Origin: JAJRXG01 sp047634015
Lineage (GTDB): Bacteria > Bacteroidota > Bacteroidia > Chitinophagales > Saprospiraceae
Direction of reading: 5' to 3'
DNA: 39,724 nt
Assembly (NCBI GenBank): GCA_047634015.1
Contig: JBLIDB010000010.1
Coordinates: forward strand, 1 to 39,724
This document shows, piece after piece, positions 1 to 8,381 of the stretch (position 1 is the first letter of the stretch; each line of letters begins with the position of its first letter). Made by a program: the position numbers and the translations under genes. The notes under the pieces were generated by a model. It made no database searches and was not told where the DNA came from. It was given only the letters and a program-made list of their open reading frames with translations.

Positions 1-348
1 CACAAAGCATATGAGCTTATTGTCTGCACCTTGTTTGGGTTCTTTATTGAGTAATCGGAATCCAGCTTCTTTTAGGCGAGCCATCTCTGCTCGGATATCT
101 GCTACATCGAAAGCTACGTGATGCAGGCCTTCACCCCTTTTATCAATGAATTTGGCAATAGCGCTATCTGGATGAGTCGCTTGCAAAAGTTCAAGTTTAT
201 TCGTCCCCACTCTAAAGAAAGATGTCAAGACATGTTCAGAAGTGACTTTTTCTTCTTTGTATGGCGCAACACCTAAAAGCTGTTCATAAACCGCATTAGC
301 CGAGGTAATATCACTTACGGCGATTCCAAGATGCTCTATTTTTTTCAT
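1..348 (-). CDS. mce: methylmalonyl-CoA epimerase, 3' end cut by window edge
   Basis: This is a glyoxalase/VOC-fold protein that would interconvert (2R)- and (2S)-methylmalonyl-CoA, linking propionyl-CoA metabolism to succinyl-CoA. The visible 116 residues start MKKIEHLGIAV and contain the expected metal-ligand regions: His6 in the first strand, Gln56 in ELLQAT and His76/77 in GEGLHHVAF. The family is usually about 135-150 residues, so only the last strand with the final glutamate lies outside the window. The start is the ATG at 348-346; no good Shine-Dalgarno precedes it. The downstream end cannot be judged. The assignment rests on family resemblance recalled from sequence, and other VOC enzymes are less likely. 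Confidence 0.85.
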   Translation of the reverse strand, partial: MKKIEHLGIAVSDITSANAVYEQLLGVAPYKEEKVTSEHVLTSFFRVGTNKLELLQATHPDSAIAKFIDKRGEGLHHVAFDVADIRAEMARLKEAGFRLLNKEPKQGADNKLICFV

Positions 349-370
349 GAATGAACGTTCCTATTTATTA

Positions 371-1375
371 TCAGATACCTCGAAGAAAAGCAGCGACGTC
401 TTTCACCGCTTTTACTCCCTGATCTCCCATTATACCCACTCCAAAAAATGCATGGGTAGTTCCTTTATATATTTTACGTTCGACATGGGTATTACCCGCA
501 GACTTCAGCCGTTCCGCAAAATTTCCTCCATCATCACGAAGAGGATCAAACTCTGCATTAACTACAAAGGTCGGAGGGAAGTCTTTAAGCTCATTAACAG
601 ATGACAATAGTAAGCGCGGATCCTTAAGATCTTCTCTATCGGCAACTAAAGCATCTGTGAATGTTGCCATCGCCTTTTGTGTAAGAAAATATCCCTCTCC
701 ATATTTTCCAAGAGACGCTGTCTCATTTGGAAAGCCTTCTAAACTCGGATATATCGGCACTACTGCCGCAAGAAGATTTCCTAAGCCTCTCTTTCGCAAA
801 GCAAAGATGGTAGAAATTGCCAAGTTCCCTCCTGCACTATCTCCCATAGGGATAAGCTTCTCAGATGCAATCCCAAGCGCATCATGATGCGTAGAAAGCC
901 ATACAGCCGCATCCTCACACTCCTCATGCATACGAGGAAACTTGTATTCTGGAGCGAGGGAATATTCGATAGAATAGACTTGTCGCTTACAGGCTTGAGC
1001 CAATCTTCTACAGACTTCTTCGAACATGTCCAAACATCCAAAGCAAAAACCGCCCCCATGGATATAAAAGATCGGGGCTAATGCAGCGTCCGCCTTATCA
1101 TTATAAAGTCTCGCCTTTACAGGACCATGACGCGTCGGAATGTCAAAGTCCTTAATATCGGCAACGGGTAGATTCTTCTTTATTCTCGGAAGCCCTCGAA
1201 TATTGAGCTTGTCAAGTTTAGCGCGTTGTACTATGGGAGAGAGGTGATCTATCGCTGGTAAAAACTTAAGACCAAGACCTGTTCTCCATTGTACCCATCC
1301 ATGAGGTACGCGCTTTATATATATGAAAAAGAGCGTTCCTATTACGGGAAGGCTCCAAATAAGATAAGTCATCAT
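371..1375 (-). CDS. alpha/beta hydrolase, hormone-sensitive-lipase (HSL) type esterase
   Basis: A predicted carboxylesterase of 334 residues. It carries the HSL-family oxyanion motif HGGGF (residues 106-110), the nucleophile elbow GDSAGG (Ser180), an acidic residue in DPLRDDG (Asp277) and a catalytic His near 308 (TTHAF). Residues 3-20 form a hydrophobic N-terminal segment, so it is probably anchored to the inner membrane or exported. The substrate cannot be told; short acyl esters are typical for the family. It starts 3 bases beyond the stop of the barrel-like gene upstream (1379), suggesting co-transcription, and ends 22 bases before the epimerase start. Confidence 0.85.
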   Translation of the reverse strand: MMTYLIWSLPVIGTLFFIYIKRVPHGWVQWRTGLGLKFLPAIDHLSPIVQRAKLDKLNIRGLPRIKKNLPVADIKDFDIPTRHGPVKARLYNDKADAALAPIFYIHGGGFCFGCLDMFEEVCRRLAQACKRQVYSIEYSLAPEYKFPRMHEECEDAAVWLSTHHDALGIASEKLIPMGDSAGGNLAISTIFALRKRGLGNLLAAVVPIYPSLEGFPNETASLGKYGEGYFLTQKAMATFTDALVADREDLKDPRLLLSSVNELKDFPPTFVVNAEFDPLRDDGGNFAERLKSAGNTHVERKIYKGTTHAFFGVGIMGDQGVKAVKDVAAFLRGI

Positions 1376-1378
1376 CTT

Positions 1379-2095
1379 TTAATAATCATCAAGGTAGATC
1401 ACCTTCCGAAGAAATCGGAAGCCTACACTAATTTCGAAAGATAGGTTTCTTATGGTCTGCTGAGGTAGTGTGCGATTCTGTCGAGTAAGGGGATCAAATA
1501 CATTTGGGATAGCGGGCTGCGCATATTGTTTTGATAGGTCGGGACTAAATGTCGCCTCCACAAACCCTCCCATCAATGGAGAAAAAGGAAATTCATATCC
1601 AAAATTGACAGAAGCCCCATAATTAAACTTATTTACAAATGGATCCAGCGGAAAGTATCCCACCGATTGCGCATTTTCATACTGACTCAAATTTGTGGAT
1701 GCTGTATATTCTAACCTCAGTGCAAATCCATAATAAGGTTTGTTTGCTCCAGGCTTATCTAACTTCTTCTTAGCTCCTATTTGAAGGGCTACATTGTTGA
1801 ATTGGAATGTCTGTCGACTTCTACTCGATATTACCCCGCCTCCATTGATAAAAGAGACCAGCTGCGAACTTCCTCGAGTATGATATCCGACTTGACCATA
1901 GAAAGAGCCCAAAGAGCCTTCATCAGCACTTTCCATATAGAGTGCTCCGTGGTATCCTAAAAGTACATTGCGATCTACATTATTCCAAGTCTGCATTCCT
2001 AAGGTCAATCCTCCCTTGGGTCCCCAGATAAAACTCTGAGCATTTAGCAAGCCGAAACAAAAAAAGCATAAAACAAAAAGCGTGTTTCGAATCAT
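1379..2095 (-). CDS. secreted outer-membrane beta-barrel-like protein, function unknown
   Basis: About 238 residues from the preferred start. The open frame extends five codons further (to 2110), but the ATG at 2095 begins a clean signal peptide (MIRNTLFVLCFFCFGLLNAQ, with cleavage probably after A-Q), so it is preferred. The mature part alternates polar and hydrophobic residues with many aromatic and glycine residues (for example GYHTRGSSQ, YYGFALRLEY, NFGYEFPF) and ends in an aromatic-containing strand, as in PorT/OmpW-like barrels of Bacteroidota. No enzyme motif is visible. It probably sits in the outer membrane, but the specific role is unknown. It is tightly linked to the esterase downstream. 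Confidence 0.6.
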   Translation of the reverse strand: MIRNTLFVLCFFCFGLLNAQSFIWGPKGGLTLGMQTWNNVDRNVLLGYHGALYMESADEGSLGSFYGQVGYHTRGSSQLVSFINGGGVISSRSRQTFQFNNVALQIGAKKKLDKPGANKPYYGFALRLEYTASTNLSQYENAQSVGYFPLDPFVNKFNYGASVNFGYEFPFSPLMGGFVEATFSPDLSKQYAQPAIPNVFDPLTRQNRTLPQQTIRNLSFEISVGFRFLRKVIYLDDY

Positions 2096-2185
2096 AACAT
2101 AAAGATACAACGTCGATTACACTCTATTGCGAACTTTAATAGAAAATGGTTTTTGTGGATAACGCGCTTTCTTTTTCAAAATATC

Positions 2186-3136
2186 CTAATCATCTGACCC
2201 AACAGTCAAAGACCCTTCCCATAGAAAAATCTCTGTGGAAGAAACGGCATCTGGGGTATAGAACTTCGGCTTCTTCGAAAAATGAATGTAGTGATCTATA
2301 GATAAGAATTCTCCTTCCATCGGTTCACTTCCATTGGGCAGCCGATTACGGACATACAGATCTTGGGTGCTTATTCTGTACATCGAAGCTATATCCGCCA
2401 TTCTATCGCTGCTCTGTACTTTATGGAAACCCGTCGGAGAACCAATATTGGAAGTTGTTGTACTTGCTATAACGGTACGTTGTGGATTTGTTCTTGATGG
2501 GTCTTGTGAAGTATGTTCTCGCTGCATGTTTTTCTCAGGAACAGTTGCAGATGGTTTGTTTGGTTTGTTAATAACCAAAGGTTGCGATACATCCCCCACA
2601 AGACCGTAGTCAAGAAGGTATAATTCATATTTCTCTATAAGACTGATCAGTTTAGATGGATATTTTGGATCCGTTGCATATCCCGCTTTTCTTAAGCCTT
2701 TTGCCCAGCCTTTATAATCGTAAGGATCTAAAAGGAAGAGGGACTTGTACCGAGTAGATTTGGGATTTGCAAGAAAATCAGAATGCGCATAGAAAGATTC
2801 AGCGGGATCACCATAAGCCCTAAAACAACTTCTTATTAATAATCCGTTTTTGTAATCATCATCTTCACGATATACTTCTTTTCCAGTCCAGCCGCCACCA
2901 CATTTAATACCAAAATGGTTTTTGGATTGACGCGCCAAAGTGCTCCTCCCACTGCTCGATTCTAAGATTGCTTGCGCCATTTTTATACTTGCGGGAATTC
3001 TTACGCGCTTCATTTCGTTAATAGCGATAGACTTATATTGCTGGATATATTCTTGGGTGGTATCATTCGCTTCCGCCAAATGACAAAAACAAAGCATAAA
3101 AAGACTAATAAGGATAGTTTTGAAGGCACATTTCAT
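2186..3136 (-). CDS. glucosaminidase (GH73-like) peptidoglycan hydrolase with one LysM domain
   Basis: A 316-residue secreted cell-wall hydrolase. Residues 1-23 are a signal peptide (hydrophobic, ending EAN). Residues about 28-175 match the mannosyl-glycoprotein endo-beta-N-acetylglucosaminidase/FlgJ-like domain: ASIKMAQAILESSSGRS with catalytic Glu59, then NHFGIKC, the AESFYAHSDFL block and the AGYATDPKYPSKL block typical of the family. A Thr/Pro/Gln-rich linker (about 185-235) leads to a single C-terminal LysM module (about 238-285). It is predicted to cut the glycan strand in the periplasm. The 263-base gap upstream holds repeat copy A. Confidence 0.88.
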   Translation of the reverse strand: MKCAFKTILISLFMLCFCHLAEANDTTQEYIQQYKSIAINEMKRVRIPASIKMAQAILESSSGRSTLARQSKNHFGIKCGGGWTGKEVYREDDDYKNGLLIRSCFRAYGDPAESFYAHSDFLANPKSTRYKSLFLLDPYDYKGWAKGLRKAGYATDPKYPSKLISLIEKYELYLLDYGLVGDVSQPLVINKPNKPSATVPEKNMQREHTSQDPSRTNPQRTVIASTTTSNIGSPTGFHKVQSSDRMADIASMYRISTQDLYVRNRLPNGSEPMEGEFLSIDHYIHFSKKPKFYTPDAVSSTEIFLWEGSLTVGSDD

Positions 3137-3168
3137 CTCTTTTCAATTTGGTTTGCCAATTCGATCAA

Positions 3169-3335
3169 TAAAGTGTTTAAAGAAATGGGCTGATTGACGA
3201 GAAAAACTACTTGAAAGCCAGGACAAAGCTCTTTTTTCTTTCCATAGCCCTAAGAATAGGAATAGAAAAAGCTAAAGTATCGGACGGTCAATGAGTTCTT
3301 TACAGACATCATGTTTAATTCTTAAATCACATCAA
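3169..3335 (+). repeat. dispersed repeat, copy A (about 167 bp)
   Basis: Non-coding copy of a family seen at four or five places in this window. The left end (AAGTGTTTAAAGAA near 3171) and the right end (TTCTTAAATCAC, 3319-3330) form a related inverted pair. Inside are GCTGATTGACGAGAA, a CCAGGACAAAGCTCTTTTTT block, a degenerate CATAG centre and the GACATCATGTTTAATTCTTA tail. It lies between the divergent starts of the glucosaminidase and DUF937 genes. It is shorter than copies B and C, lacking most of the segment between the palindrome and the tail. Confidence 0.7.
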
Positions 3336-3399
3336 GACGCATAGGACAAAGACTATACCAGAAAAGAGATATTTAATCATTTATAAATAATTTTAATAC

Positions 3400-4020
3400 A
3401 TGGATTTATTCGATCTTATGAAAGGCCAACTAGGCGAAGCTGCTATTGGAGCACTTACAAGTCAATTAGGTGGTGCGCAACCTGCACAGCCTGAACAAAC
3501 ATCCAAAGGAATAGACGGAGCAATGTCTATTTTAATGGGAGCCTTAGCAAATAACTCAAAAAGTGAAGCTGGCATTAGTTCACTAAGCAATGCGTTGGAC
3601 CGAGATCACGATGGAGGCATTTTGGATGATGTTGTCGGTTTTATCAACGGAACAGCACAACCGGCTAATCAAAAGGCTTCAAATGGCGCAGGAATACTTG
3701 GTCATTTACTGGGGGGCAAGCAAGGAAATGCCATCGACCAATTATCAAAAATGAGCGGACTTGATACGAACCAATCGATGGGAATGTTAACAAAACTTGC
3801 TCCTTTAGTCCTCGGAATGCTTGGAAAACAAAAAAAATCAGCAGGGCTTGATGCTAGTGGTCTTTCCAATATCTTAGCTCAATCAGCGGGAACAGCAGTA
3901 AAGAAAACTTCTGGTGCAGAAAGTTTACTAACATCTTTATTAGACCAAGATGGTGATGGCAGTATCGCAGATGATGCCATGAGAATAGGTGGAAACCTCC
4001 TAAAAGGATTGTTTAAGTAA
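3400..4020 (+). CDS. DUF937 family protein with two calcium-loop-like motifs
   Basis: A 206-residue protein resembling the DUF937/YidB-like family: an amphipathic helical N-terminus (MDLFDLMKGQLGEAAIGAL), Gly/Ala-rich helices and LGHLLGG. No signal peptide is seen. Two segments fit the DxDxDGxIxDD calcium-binding loop pattern: DRDHDGGILDDV at residues 67-78 and DQDGDGSIADDA at 182-193, the second near the C-terminus. The pattern suggests, but does not prove, metal binding. The biochemical role of the family is not known to me. It stands alone on the plus strand, flanked by repeat copies A and B. Confidence 0.8.
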   Translation: MDLFDLMKGQLGEAAIGALTSQLGGAQPAQPEQTSKGIDGAMSILMGALANNSKSEAGISSLSNALDRDHDGGILDDVVGFINGTAQPANQKASNGAGILGHLLGGKQGNAIDQLSKMSGLDTNQSMGMLTKLAPLVLGMLGKQKKSAGLDASGLSNILAQSAGTAVKKTSGAESLLTSLLDQDGDGSIADDAMRIGGNLLKGLFK

Positions 4021-4021
4021 T

Positions 4022-4324
4022 AGTGAATAAAGAATTGGGCTGATTGTCGAGAAGCGACAAGCACGTAACTGCTAGATCGTCCGTAGATTACCGAACGATC
4101 TCGAAGAACCGAGTATGGTATTGCTCGAAGAGAAGGTCGCTTGAAAGAGGATGGGTGGGTTTTCTTTGCATAGACATAGCTATAGATGAACGAGTGATCT
4201 CGAAGATTCGGGCCCAACGGCTCGAAAAGAGAGTGTCTCCAAGAGGGCGGACCTGCTAAGCTGAAATACTGGCTGTCAATTAATTATTGGTAGTCATCTT
4301 GTTTCGTTCTTAAATCACTTCATA
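4022..4324 (+). repeat. dispersed repeat, copy B (about 300 bp, longest copy)
   Basis: This fills nearly all of the gap between the DUF937 gene and hemJ. It shares the left block (GAATTGGGCTGATTGTCGAGAA), a central ATAGCTAT palindrome (near 4175), the GGCTCGAAAAGA block and the right end GTTCTTAAATCACTTCATAG with copy C. It has an extra segment (about 4055-4165) containing a 10-bp imperfect stem (4074-4083 with 4092-4101) and repeated CTCGAAG motifs (4100, 4124, 4199). No supported ORF lies in it. Confidence 0.72.
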
Positions 4325-4397
4325 GTTTTTCCTATTCTAAAGATAAGTAATTGAAGGAGTCTTGTACTTTGTCGTAAGGCTCCTATATTTTTGTGAT

Positions 4398-4961
4398 ATG
4401 AGAGATATGCTTTTTCAATTCTTACCTCTTTTTAAAGCGCTGCATATCGTAGGTGCTGTAGGATGGTTTGGGGGTTTGTTCTATTTGGTTAGGATCTTTG
4501 TCTATCACAAAGAGGCAATGTCTTTAAAAGGACTAGAGCGCGATATCCTAATCAAACAGTATCGCATCATGGAAGATCGCGTATATCGTATTATATGCAC
4601 ATATGGCATGAATATCACTTGGATCTTTGGGATATTAATGATTGCGGCCAATGGGATAGAATGGTTTGCCGCCAGTGGGTGGTTGCACATAAAACTACTT
4701 CTCGTAGTCCTACTTTCTGGATATCAACATTATTGTAAGCGCATCATTAGAAACCTGGCAGAAGACACCGCCACCCTTTCTTCTTTTGGGTTTAGATTAT
4801 TGAATGAGGTTCCTTCGGTTATGCTATTGATGATCGTTTTGTTAGCGGTGTATAGGAATTCTATAGATTATCCGAAAGCCATATTAGGAATCGCTATTTT
4901 TGGCCTCTTAATATATCTTATAGCTCGTAGGTATAAAACCATACGAGAAAGATCTAACTAG
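4398..4961 (+). CDS. hemJ: HemJ-like protoporphyrinogen IX oxidase (CopD/UPF0093 family)
   Basis: An integral membrane protein that would oxidise protoporphyrinogen IX to protoporphyrin IX in haem synthesis. The preferred start at 4398 gives MRDMLFQFLPLFKALHI; the frame opens 12 codons earlier, but that extension adds an unlikely N-terminus. The family hallmarks are there: the conserved His in FKALHIVGAVGWFGGLFYL, the following RIFVYH, HIKLLLVVLLSGYQHY with the conserved Lys, and RLLNEVPSV near the end. Four membrane segments are expected in about 187 residues. It begins a tight run with the SRPBCC gene, 5 bases downstream. Confidence 0.85.
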   Translation: MRDMLFQFLPLFKALHIVGAVGWFGGLFYLVRIFVYHKEAMSLKGLERDILIKQYRIMEDRVYRIICTYGMNITWIFGILMIAANGIEWFAASGWLHIKLLLVVLLSGYQHYCKRIIRNLAEDTATLSSFGFRLLNEVPSVMLLMIVLLAVYRNSIDYPKAILGIAIFGLLIYLIARRYKTIRERSN

Positions 4962-4966
4962 ACAAC

Positions 4967-5992
4967 ATGAAGTATCTACTCTACCTTTTTGGATTGATAG
5001 CCGCAATCGTTTTGCTATATATTGGGCTTTGTGCACTCGGTCCCAAGAATTTTGATTTGATAAGAAGTACGGAGATTGACGCCCCAGCTCCTGTGGTATT
5101 CAACCTTATCAATAGCTTCAAGCAAATGGACCAATGGAATGCTTGGAGTGTAGAAGACACGACAAACAAAGTTACCTATAATGATATCCTCTCTGGTGTT
5201 GGTGCTGAATCAACATGGGATAGCGAAGTCAATGACAAAGGGCGACAGAAAATAATAGAATCTATTCCGAATCAAAAAATAAGAACCGAATTGGAATTCG
5301 AAGGATGGAATGGTTTGAGTCATGCCGAATTCAATCTCAGTCCAGAAAAAGGAAAAACAAATGTTTCTTGGGCCATGGAGTCTGGAGATCCGCTCCCTTT
5401 TGCCTTTCGAGGTTTTGCGCTTTTAAGTGGAATGAAGAAGAGTATAAAGCGTAGTTATGATGATGGGCTAGTGAATCTTAAGAAAATCGCTGAAGAAAGA
5501 GCGAATGAGAGCATCTACGAAGGATACCAAATCAAAGAATTGATTTTGGAAGAGAAAAATTATGTCATGAATCGGCAGGAAGTACAGTTTGATAAGATTC
5601 AGCAGTTCTATGCTTCTAATTTAGGTGTTTTGTTCAGTAAGGTGCAAGCTGCCGGCGTTGAAATGACAGGCATGCCCTGTGGACTATTCTTCCGATATGA
5701 TGAAAGCAAAGGAGTAGCAGATATGGCCTCGGCGATCCCTGTTGGAGACCCAATCAATATTGAAGGAGCCTCAGCGTTTAATTTCCCTTCCAAGAAAGCA
5801 ATTCAGGTAGATTTTTATGGCGACTACTCTCAGACAGGTTCGGCGCACCAAGCCATCGATCTATATATGGCGGATCGTGGATATCTTCAAGACGTACCTT
5901 TGATTGAGGAATATATAACGGATCCGACAATCGAGAAGGATCCCTCTAAATGGTTGACAAGAGTAACCTATTACTTTTCAGAACGCGGATAG
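4967..5992 (+). CDS. membrane-anchored SRPBCC (START-like) plus GyrI-like ligand-binding protein
   Basis: A 341-residue two-domain protein. Residues 1-23 form a membrane anchor or signal anchor. Residues about 30-170 look like a polyketide-cyclase/SRPBCC domain (IDAPAPVVFNLINSF, WNAWS, WDSEVNDKGRQ). Residues about 185-341 look like a GyrI-like/AraC effector-binding domain (YQIKELILEEKNYV, the PCGLFFRYDE region). Both folds bind small hydrophobic or drug-like ligands, but no specific ligand can be named. There is no DNA-binding domain, so it is not itself a regulator. It sits in the tight hemJ-to-tlpA-like run. Confidence 0.75.
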   Translation: MKYLLYLFGLIAAIVLLYIGLCALGPKNFDLIRSTEIDAPAPVVFNLINSFKQMDQWNAWSVEDTTNKVTYNDILSGVGAESTWDSEVNDKGRQKIIESIPNQKIRTELEFEGWNGLSHAEFNLSPEKGKTNVSWAMESGDPLPFAFRGFALLSGMKKSIKRSYDDGLVNLKKIAEERANESIYEGYQIKELILEEKNYVMNRQEVQFDKIQQFYASNLGVLFSKVQAAGVEMTGMPCGLFFRYDESKGVADMASAIPVGDPINIEGASAFNFPSKKAIQVDFYGDYSQTGSAHQAIDLYMADRGYLQDVPLIEEYITDPTIEKDPSKWLTRVTYYFSERG

Positions 5993-5996
5993 CACA

Positions 5997-6010
5997 TTTA
6001 AATCACTTCA
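5997..6010 (+). repeat. solitary repeat-family end
   Basis: TTTAAATCACTTCA matches the right end of repeat copy B (TAAATCACTTCAT near 4311-4323) and its inverse matches the left end of copy C. No other part of the repeat is adjacent. It directly abuts the TTG start of the next gene. It could be a remnant of an element or a chance match. Confidence 0.35.
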
Positions 6011-6367
6011 TTGAGCAAGCAGACATATCAACAATTAGAACAAGAGATATCTCCTTTTGTCCCTACTATTGAGCAAGCCAGAGAGACCATCTTAGATCAG
6101 GAAGTGTCTAAGTATCCGATATTTGTAATTCATCAACACGAACTCGAGATAGGCGTAAGACTAATAGAAAAAGACGAAACGAGCCTTTGGAATATACACG
6201 CTTCGACACTAGAAGAATTTGTAACGAAGCAGATCGTTCAAGAGGATAAGATAGATGAGTTCCGAAAGGTTTACAAGGAACATCCTGATTACTTTTGTTT
6301 ATTTGTAATCAACGAATTAGGAGCAAATTTTATCTTTCTTACAAACGCCACAAAACCCCAAAAATGA
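6011..6367 (+). CDS. small conserved-looking protein of unknown function
   Basis: 118 residues, starting at TTG (6011). There is no later methionine in the frame, so a non-ATG start is required. No domain is recognised. The protein is acidic and soluble, with no signal peptide or membrane segment; it has an N-terminal helix-like stretch (YQQLEQEISPFVPTIEQARETI) and a mixed alpha/beta remainder (IFVIHQHELEIGVRLI, YFCLFVINELGANFIFL). Its stop overlaps the rfbA ATG by 4 bases, which supports it being real and translationally coupled. Confidence 0.6.
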   Translation: MSKQTYQQLEQEISPFVPTIEQARETILDQEVSKYPIFVIHQHELEIGVRLIEKDETSLWNIHASTLEEFVTKQIVQEDKIDEFRKVYKEHPDYFCLFVINELGANFIFLTNATKPQK

Positions 6368-7227
6368 AAGGAATAATACTTGCTGGAGGGATGGGAACGA
6401 GACTCTATCCTCTTACAATGGCTATGAGTAAGCAAATGATGCCCGTCTACGATAAGCCTATGATATATTATCCTCTTTCCACGCTGATGCTCGCAGGGAT
6501 TAGAGACATACTTATCATCTCCACTCCAGATCACTTACCTTTATTTCAGCAATTACTAGGAAGCGGGGAGGAAATAGGCTGTAACTTTTCTTACATCGTC
6601 CAACAAGAAGCCAATGGCCTTGCCCAAGCTTTTGTTCTCGGAGAAGATTTTATAGCTGGAGATTCAGCGGCCTTAATTTTAGGAGATAACATCTTCTATG
6701 GTAATGGACTTTCTAAGTTGTTACAGGATTCTTTTAACCCAGCAGGTGGGGTTGTATTTGCCTATCAAGTAAAAGATCCAGAGCGCTATGGTGTTGTGGA
6801 GTTTGATGATAATAAGAAGGCACTTTCTATCGCAGAGAAGCCATCTAATCCGAAATCTAACTTTGCTGTTCCTGGCCTATACTTCTATGATAATCGTGTC
6901 GTAGATATTGCAAAAAATATCGCGCCAAGCCCTCGCGGTGAATATGAAATAACAGATGTTAACCGATACTACTTGGAAAATGGTGAACTGGAAGTAAAGG
7001 TAATGAGCAGAGGAATGGCTTGGCTAGATACAGGAACTCATGCCTCTCTTATGCAAGCGGCTCAGTTCATACAAGTTATAGAAGAGCGACAAGGGCTCAA
7101 AGTGGGATGTATCGAAGAGATCGCTTATAAAATGCAGTTTATAGATGCAGAGCAGTTAGAACGCTTAGGGCAGAAATATATCAAAAGTGGATATGGCGAA
7201 TATTTGTTGGACTTGTTAAACAATTAG
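6364..7227 (+). CDS. rfbA: glucose-1-phosphate thymidylyltransferase
   Basis: This joins dTTP and glucose-1-phosphate to give dTDP-glucose, the first step to dTDP-rhamnose and other deoxysugars for surface glycans. The chosen ATG at 6364 gives 287 residues, the usual length. The frame is open for 23 more codons upstream, but these overlap the preceding gene. Visible are the nucleotide-binding GGMGTRLYPLT (residues 8-18), Lys24, LGDNIFYG with Asp108, KPSNPKSN, and the late GMAWLDTGTH with the second metal Asp. The other rfb genes (BCD) are not in the window. The ATGA overlap indicates coupling to the small gene upstream. Confidence 0.95.
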   Translation: MKGIILAGGMGTRLYPLTMAMSKQMMPVYDKPMIYYPLSTLMLAGIRDILIISTPDHLPLFQQLLGSGEEIGCNFSYIVQQEANGLAQAFVLGEDFIAGDSAALILGDNIFYGNGLSKLLQDSFNPAGGVVFAYQVKDPERYGVVEFDDNKKALSIAEKPSNPKSNFAVPGLYFYDNRVVDIAKNIAPSPRGEYEITDVNRYYLENGELEVKVMSRGMAWLDTGTHASLMQAAQFIQVIEERQGLKVGCIEEIAYKMQFIDAEQLERLGQKYIKSGYGEYLLDLLNN

Positions 7228-7271
7228 TGCTCAACTTAGCTTGTTGATATAACTCAACAAATTCTCCTTCT

Positions 7272-8381
7272 ATGAATCAATATCCTTCTCCGTCATTTGA
7301 TACAGATCAAGAGAAGGTCCTTGATTCCATACGCCCAGGAAAGATCATTATCCCTACTCTAATAGGATTGACCGTAGTCATCTTCTTAGTACGAAGACAA
7401 TTGAACCTTGAAGAAGTCTTTGAGATCAATTGGAATGCATGGTCGTATCTGTGGATTCTGATAGCTATCTTCGTGTATTGTGGAAGACACCTCTTATATA
7501 GCCTGCGTCTCCGATTATTATCTGAAGGTGATTTCTCTTGGGGTAAGAGTATTGAACTAACTACAATTTTGGAATTTGCCAGTGCTGTATCTCCGACTAA
7601 TTTTGGTGGGAGTGCTGTGGCCTTTTTCTTATTGATACAGGAGAATATTGCCGCAGCAAGAGCAACCGCCATTGTGATTTATACCATTATTGCAGACACC
7701 TTGTTTTTTGTCTTCACCTTGCCGATCTTATGGCTGATTTTTGGCAGTGAAATGTTTGTACCACCTGTTGAAGACATAAATGAATGGGATCGTCTTGGAA
7801 TAACACTCTTTGCAGCGTGGGCTTTAATGGCAATCTACGGAGTGCTCCTTCTTTATGGACTATTTGTAGAGCCCAAACATCTAAAAAGACTGCTTAGATG
7901 GTTTGCATCATGGAAGATCCTTAGGAAAAGTAAAGATCGTATTCTCGGAGCGGCAGATGACATTGAAGTGAGTTCTCTTAGAATCCAAGCAATGCCTAAG
8001 CGTTTTCATTTCAGTATTGCGGGGATAACGCTATTGGCCTGGATCTTTAGGTTTTTCGCGGTAACCGCTATTTTAATAGCACTTAACACAGATATTGTGC
8101 TGCAGCTATATGATCATTTGGTTTTATTAGGAAGAGGCGAAGGATTATATGCCGTTACAGCTTATAGTCCTACTCCTGGGGGAAGTGGGGTCGCTGAGAT
8201 TATTTTTGGTCAATTTTACAAGGAATATGTAACCCCTGGCATAGCAGTCGTTGCTGCAGTACTCTGGAGGGTGATCACATATTATCCATATTTGATCTTG
8301 GGCGTAATCATCATACCAAACTGGATCAGAAAACTTATCAATAAAAGAAGAGTTAATAAAGAAAACAAGAGCCATGACTAA
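7272..8381 (+). CDS. lysylphosphatidylglycerol synthase/flippase-like (UPF0104) membrane protein
   Basis: A 369-residue polytopic membrane protein of the UPF0104/LPG-synthase transmembrane family, with about seven to eight hydrophobic segments and family-typical features: GRHLLYSLRLRLL, the FASAVSPTNFGGSAVAFFLL block, and the late YSPTPGGSGVAEIIFG block. It has only the membrane part; the cytosolic aminoacyl-transfer domain of MprF is missing, so lipid lysinylation is not implied. Transport or flipping of a lipid is a family-level guess. It overlaps the downstream thioredoxin-like gene by 8 bases. A short hairpin (7241-7260) lies upstream. Confidence 0.8.
   Translation: MNQYPSPSFDTDQEKVLDSIRPGKIIIPTLIGLTVVIFLVRRQLNLEEVFEINWNAWSYLWILIAIFVYCGRHLLYSLRLRLLSEGDFSWGKSIELTTILEFASAVSPTNFGGSAVAFFLLIQENIAAARATAIVIYTIIADTLFFVFTLPILWLIFGSEMFVPPVEDINEWDRLGITLFAAWALMAIYGVLLLYGLFVEPKHLKRLLRWFASWKILRKSKDRILGAADDIEVSSLRIQAMPKRFHFSIAGITLLAWIFRFFAVTAILIALNTDIVLQLYDHLVLLGRGEGLYAVTAYSPTPGGSGVAEIIFGQFYKEYVTPGIAVVAAVLWRVITYYPYLILGVIIIPNWIRKLINKRRVNKENKSHD

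Noticed and set aside
3879..4259. Frames of 71 and 112 codons crossing repeat copy B.
   Set aside because: They are built from repeat DNA that also occurs in non-coding copies where the frames are broken.
7241..7260. A 7-bp hairpin between rfbA and the flippase-like gene as a terminator.
   Set aside because: The stem is AT-rich and there is no T run after it; the genes appear to be in one run.
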